Source of the DNA: CAZHHH01 sp052400685
GTDB taxonomy: Bacteria; Bacteroidota; Bacteroidia; Bacteroidales; Marinilabiliaceae
Length of the DNA stretch: 10,002 nucleotides
Strand: one strand, 5' to 3'
Assembly (NCBI GenBank): GCA_052400685.1
Contig: JBQTGJ010000034.1
In this document: positions 6,660 through 10,002 of the stretch, one piece after another
Layout of the letters: the number at the start of each line of letters is the position of its first letter
How positions within the stretch are numbered: position 1 is the first letter of the stretch
Made by a program: the position numbers and the translations under genes
The notes under the pieces: model-generated
What the model saw: only the letters and a program-made list of their open reading frames with translations
Databases searched by the model: none
What the model was told of the DNA's origin: nothing

Positions 6660-6985
6660 GTCATACGCAATAGTAAAAGTGAACTATAAGAATGGAAAAC
6701 CTGCCGTCCTCCTTTTTAAGCGGTTTCAAAAAAGCCCGGAAATCGACCCGTTTGGAAGGCTAATATTGGTTGAAGTATGGTTATCATTATGGAAAAGAAC
6801 ATTTTCTGATTCGCTTAAAATTTTTATTTTTGATGGCATAAGTAGTGGTTTATTGGTGTATTTTGCTTTATAACTGCTTTTTATATAGCGATTTAGACCA
6901 TGTGAGCCACTATTTTTTTTATTTTTTTGTTTTCAAGTTTTACAGAAGTGGAAAAAATTAAATTAATATCTGAATTAATATAGAG

Positions 6986-9900
6986 ATGCAACAAAAACTT
7001 TTACTTTTTATTGCTCTGTGGCTGATTGCTGCGAAGAGCGTATGGACACAAACAGCAATCGCACCTACAGGAGGCGGAACCGAAAGCGATCCGTATCAGG
7101 TTGCAAGTATTGAAAATTTGTATTGGATTTCGCAAACCACTGCGGAATGGAATGCTTTTTTTGAGCAAACCGCCGACATTGATGCTTCCGAAACCAGTAC
7201 GTGGAACGGAGGGGACGGCTTTTCGCCCATTGGTAACAGTAAAACAAAGTTTACCGGGAATTATAACGGGCAAGGTTATACAATAAATAATTTAACGATT
7301 AATCGTCCTTCAACTGATTATGTCGGTTTATTCGGCTACAGCTATGGCGCAACGATTAATAATTTAGGTCTTACCAATATTACTGTAAAAGGAGGCATGC
7401 ATGTTGGCAGCCTGTTGGGATACAATTACAAGTCATCCCAGGTTAATAATTGTTATGCCGCCGGCTCGGTTTCTGGGAGTATTTATATTGGCGGTCTGGT
7501 GGGGGGTAATAATTTTTCATCACAGGTTAATAATTGTTATTCCACCGGCTCGGTTTCTGGAAGTAATTATATTGGCGGTCTGGTGGGGTTTAATAATTTT
7601 TCATCCCAGGTTAATAATTGTTATTCCACCGGCCCGGTTTCGGGAAGTAATAATGTCGGCGGTCTGGTGGGATGCAATTATGATTCATCCCAGATCAATA
7701 ATTGTTATTCCACTGGTTCTGTTTCGGGAAGTAGTATTGCTGGCGGGCTGGTGGCGAGTAATAATGCATCAACAATAAGCTACAGTTATTACAATAGCGA
7801 AAAAAGTGGTCAAACCTCCGGATTGGGCTTCGATGATAACAGCCAGACCGTAACAGCTCTTACTACGTGTCTTATGAAACAAAGTAGTAGTTTCCCCGAT
7901 TGGGATTTTGAAAATATCTGGGAAATTACGGAGGGGACTTCTTTTCCGCGTTTGATTGGTGTGGCGGATGCACCTGTAATTTTACCTGTTCTTAGAAAAT
8001 TTGCCAAAGCAGATGTGGAATATCGCGATACCATACAGGTAATAGTTATGGACAATCCGGATGCGACTCTGGAATTATTACAGTCCCCCGAAGGCATGTT
8101 ACTTACGCAGGACTCTGTTCTTACCTGGACACCAACGGTGTGCGGCGATTACGAAGTCGAAATAAAAGTAAATGATGCATATGGCTTGCAAAATACGTAT
8201 ATCTATACCCTAACTGTGACAGAATTAGATGGGCAGGGAACTGTTGATAATCCTTTAACAATTACTTCACTCAACGATTTAAAATATTTATCTGAAGCAT
8301 CTTCACTATGGGATAAAATTTTTTATTTTGAGCAAACTGCCAATATTGATGCTTCCGAAACCAGTATGTGGAACGATGGGAAAGGCTTTTCGCCCATTGG
8401 TAACAGTACAATAATGTTTACCGGGAATTATAACGGGCAAGGTTATACAATAAATAATTTAACGATTAATCGTCCTTCAACTGGTTATGTTGGTTTATTT
8501 GGCTACATCAATGGTGCAATAATTAATAGTTTAGGGCTTACCAATGTTAGTATTATAGGGTATGGTTCTGTCGGCGGTCTGGTGGGAAGTAATTATCCTT
8601 CATCCCAGATAATTAATTGTTATTCTACCGGTACAGTTTCGGGAAATAATAATGTTGGCGGTCTGGTGGGATACAATCGTTATTCATCTCAGGTCAATAA
8701 TTGTTATTCTACCGCTACAGTTTCGGGAAGTACTAAGGTCGGCGGTCTGCTGGGGTATAATTATAATTCATCTTCGGTAAATAATTGTTATTCTATCGGT
8801 TCGGTCTCGGGAAGTACTAATGTCGGCGGTCTGGTGGGGTATAATTATAGTTCATCTTCGGTAAATAATTGTTATTCTACCGGTTCGGTTTCGGGAGGTT
8901 ATTATGTCGGTGGTCTGGTCGGATATAATGGTTATTCAAATGTTAACGACAGTTATTATAATAACGAAACAAGTGGTCAAACCTCCGGATTGGGCTTAGA
9001 TAATAACAGCCAAACCGTAACAGCTCTTACCACTAAGCAAATGAAACAGCGCAGTAGTTTCCCCGATTGGGATTTTTCAGAAACCTGGGATATGGTTGAC
9101 GACAAAACTTATCCGGCTTTATTAAACGTGAACAATAATGCGCCTTTTGCTTTTGCAGATACTTTAGAGGTTGGTGCCGGCATTGATTTAACAGCATCTG
9201 TTTTATCCAACGATTATGATTACGAAACCGCACAGAATTTACTGACCTATAAAATCGTTGACTACCCGGGAAAAGGAAGTATCAATAGTGGCGTTTATAG
9301 TTTTAATGCCGAAACCCCTCTAGGTACCAGCGATGTCATCACGTATTGTGTTGGTGAGCTTATTGCCGAAGGCGAGACCCTTTGGGGTAGTTCTGCTACC
9401 GCAATTCTTAAAAAAGTAAATTCGGTCCCTGAACTCATTGCAGTTAGAGACACCTCAATTAATGAGGGCACTTCAGTTGCATTATCGCTTAGCGATGTCA
9501 GTGCCAGCGATGCCGACAATGATGAGCTTTCGTTGGTGATTACCGAGGGTGAGAATTATACATTAGATAGCTATACCATTATACCGGGCACTGACTTTTA
9601 TGGCACTTTATCGGTAGGCATTGCTGTTACTGACGGTGATTTAATCAGCGATACTTTAACCATGACCATTACGGTCATTGCAGTACCTGATACGACGATT
9701 ATTACCTGGGGAAGTCCTGAAGACGGGGTATACGGCACTGCGATTGGCAGCGATGCCATGAATGCCACAGCCAGCAACACCGAAGGTGTTATAACCTACA
9801 GTTTTAGCGCCGATAGCATTTTTGATGCAGGGACTTACGAGTTAATAGCGACATATGCGCCAAACAATAGTAAGGATTATACCGCTACCAGCGATACCGT

Positions 9901-10002
9901 AGAATATACGGTCAACAAATTACCTATCACAGTAACGGCTGATGCCGGTCAAAGCAAAACCTACGGCGAAGCAGATCCTGTATTAACCTACACGGTAAGC
10001 CC
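6986..10002 (+). CDS. Large GLUG-repeat surface adhesin-like protein, 3' end beyond window (1,005 codons visible)
   Basis: The frame is open from ATG 6986 to the window end with no stop or frameshift. The start is supported by a signal peptide (MQQKLLLFIALWLIAAKS..TQ, about residues 1-22). Domains: N-cap with GGGTESDPYQV and FEQTADIDAS (23-137); GLUG array 1 (138-276) and its cap with MKQSSSFPDWDF (to 328); Ig-like He_PIG-type domain ending TPTVCGDYEVEIKVND (329-413); second N-cap, GLUG array 2 (527-665) and cap (to 716); tandem-95/cadherin-like domain with NNAPFAFADTLEV..VLSND (717-805); another with NEGTSVALSLSDVSASDADN (812-900); Ig-like domain with ITWGSPEDGVYGTAI (902-979); start of an MBG-type domain with ITVTADAGQSKTYGEADP. 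GLUG proteins are large exported bacterial surface proteins. A T9SS tail is expected beyond the window but not seen. Upstream there is only a weak AGAG before the ATG. Confidence 0.93.
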   Translation, partial: MQQKLLLFIALWLIAAKSVWTQTAIAPTGGGTESDPYQVASIENLYWISQTTAEWNAFFEQTADIDASETSTWNGGDGFSPIGNSKTKFTGNYNGQGYTINNLTINRPSTDYVGLFGYSYGATINNLGLTNITVKGGMHVGSLLGYNYKSSQVNNCYAAGSVSGSIYIGGLVGGNNFSSQVNNCYSTGSVSGSNYIGGLVGFNNFSSQVNNCYSTGPVSGSNNVGGLVGCNYDSSQINNCYSTGSVSGSSIAGGLVASNNASTISYSYYNSEKSGQTSGLGFDDNSQTVTALTTCLMKQSSSFPDWDFENIWEITEGTSFPRLIGVADAPVILPVLRKFAKADVEYRDTIQVIVMDNPDATLELLQSPEGMLLTQDSVLTWTPTVCGDYEVEIKVNDAYGLQNTYIYTLTVTELDGQGTVDNPLTITSLNDLKYLSEASSLWDKIFYFEQTANIDASETSMWNDGKGFSPIGNSTIMFTGNYNGQGYTINNLTINRPSTGYVGLFGYINGAIINSLGLTNVSIIGYGSVGGLVGSNYPSSQIINCYSTGTVSGNNNVGGLVGYNRYSSQVNNCYSTATVSGSTKVGGLLGYNYNSSSVNNCYSIGSVSGSTNVGGLVGYNYSSSSVNNCYSTGSVSGGYYVGGLVGYNGYSNVNDSYYNNETSGQTSGLGLDNNSQTVTALTTKQMKQRSSFPDWDFSETWDMVDDKTYPALLNVNNNAPFAFADTLEVGAGIDLTASVLSNDYDYETAQNLLTYKIVDYPGKGSINSGVYSFNAETPLGTSDVITYCVGELIAEGETLWGSSATAILKKVNSVPELIAVRDTSINEGTSVALSLSDVSASDADNDELSLVITEGENYTLDSYTIIPGTDFYGTLSVGIAVTDGDLISDTLTMTITVIAVPDTTIITWGSPEDGVYGTAIGSDAMNATASNTEGVITYSFSADSIFDAGTYELIATYAPNNSKDYTATSDTVEYTVNKLPITVTADAGQSKTYGEADPVLTYTVS
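7163..7330 (+). repeat. Copy A of a duplicated GLUG N-cap segment
   Basis: This segment encodes FEQTADIDASETSTWN..FSPIGN followed by FTGNYNGQGYTINNLTINRP and YVGL. It aligns without gaps to 8330-8497 with 155 of 168 bases identical by my count, including a fully identical run of about 67 bases. It leads into the first GLUG array. Confidence 0.9.
7397..7801 (+). repeat. GLUG array 1: four 84-bp units plus a degenerate fifth
   Basis: Units start at 7397, 7481, 7565, 7649 and 7733, each 28 codons. The pattern is xxVGGLVGxNxxSSQVNNCYSTGSVSGS, with one Cys per full unit. The fifth unit lacks the Cys and ends YSYYNSE, then merges into the conserved cap SGQTSGLG..ALTT..MKQ. Neighbouring units 2 and 3 differ at 6 of 84 bases. 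GLUG repeats form a regular beta-rich stack in exported proteins. Confidence 0.92.
8330..8497 (+). repeat. Copy B of the duplicated GLUG N-cap segment
   Basis: This copy encodes FEQTANIDASETSMWN..FSPIGN and the same FTGNYNGQGYTINNLTINRP stretch. It lies exactly 1,167 bp (389 codons) after copy A and precedes the second GLUG array at the same distance as copy A precedes the first. Confidence 0.9.
8564..8968 (+). repeat. GLUG array 2: four 84-bp units plus a degenerate fifth
   Basis: Units start at 8564, 8648, 8732, 8816 and 8900. The core is VGGLVGYN..SS.VNNCYSTG.VSGS, with one Cys in each of the four full units; the fifth ends DSYYNNE and leads to the cap SGQTSGLG..TTKQMKQRSSFPDWDF. Units 3 and 4 differ at 6 of 84 bases and share TCGGTAAATAATTG where array 1 units have CAGGTTAATAATTG, so the units resemble their own neighbours more than the other array. 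Confidence 0.92.

Larger units (their letters stand above)
6437..6985. other. Divergent intergenic region between two large surface-protein genes
   Basis: About 550 AT-rich bases must hold the promoters of both flanking genes. Visible structure: an inverted repeat at 6625-6659, long T-rich tracts at 6911-6932, and a direct repeat AATTAATAT at 6961-6969 and 6973-6981 just before the right-hand start codon. A 71-codon open frame at 6658-6873 begins with TTG and has no recognisable domain, so I do not call it. No exact TAnnTTTG promoter box was found for the right-hand gene. Confidence 0.6.

Noticed and set aside
6658..6873. A 71-codon plus-strand open frame in the divergent intergenic region
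   Set aside because: It starts with TTG overlapping an inverted repeat, has no ribosome binding site, no recognisable domain and an AT-rich composition. It could be a fossil but is unsupported as a gene.
7401..7778. A 125-codon open frame in another frame across GLUG array 1, and the minus-strand frames at 7001-7273, 7810-8097 and 9033-9780
   Set aside because: They are shadows of the long GLUG-protein frame, which is continuous from 6986 to the window end and carries all recognisable domains.
7397..8968. Regular repeats that could be mistaken for a CRISPR array or satellite DNA
   Set aside because: The 84-bp units are contiguous with no spacers, are exact multiples of three, and encode the GLUG motif in one open frame.

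Overview
The window looks like chromosomal DNA from a member of the Bacteroidota, most likely a free-living or marine-type lineage. The evidence is that all three genes encode very large secreted or cell-surface proteins with features typical of that phylum. Two have C-terminal type IX secretion system (T9SS) sorting tails and the third runs off the window. The domains are GLUG repeats, choice-of-anchor-D/ASH-like and BACON-like beta-sandwiches, SprB-like Ig repeats and MBG-type domains. The intergenic DNA is AT-rich and the starts lack strong Shine-Dalgarno sequences, also typical of the phylum. No housekeeping gene, tRNA, rRNA, CRISPR array or intact mobile element is visible, so a finer placement is not possible.

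Layout. (1) Positions 1-324 hold the C-terminal end of a plus-strand surface protein, ending in a T9SS type A tail and followed by a strong, perfectly paired terminator. (2) Positions 325-994 contain no convincing gene. The right part carries three related short motifs that may be remnants of an insertion-sequence end, then a second hairpin terminator serving the convergent gene. (3) Positions 995-6436 (minus strand) encode a 1,813-residue modular protein: signal peptide, N-terminal beta-rich region, three ASH-plus-BACON-like modules, six Ig-like repeats, and a T9SS tail. Modules 1 and 2 appear to carry different extra domains in the same place, and module 3 carries none. (4) Positions 6437-6985 are a divergent, AT-rich intergenic region. 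(5) From 6986 to beyond the window end there is one long plus-strand gene (1,005 codons visible). It encodes a signal peptide, two copies of a GLUG-repeat region separated by an Ig-like domain, cadherin/tandem-95-like domains, another Ig-like domain and the beginning of an MBG domain.

Together this is a cluster of T9SS-exported (or, for the incomplete gene, predicted) adhesin or surface-layer proteins. No enzymatic domain is recognisable, and adhesion, matrix or glycan binding are the obvious inferred roles. The most interesting aspects are evolutionary: nearly identical in-frame repeats in both large genes, a gap-free internal duplication at a constant 1,167-bp offset, and apparent domain-in-domain insertion. 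I see no sign of a defence, regulatory or metabolic system.
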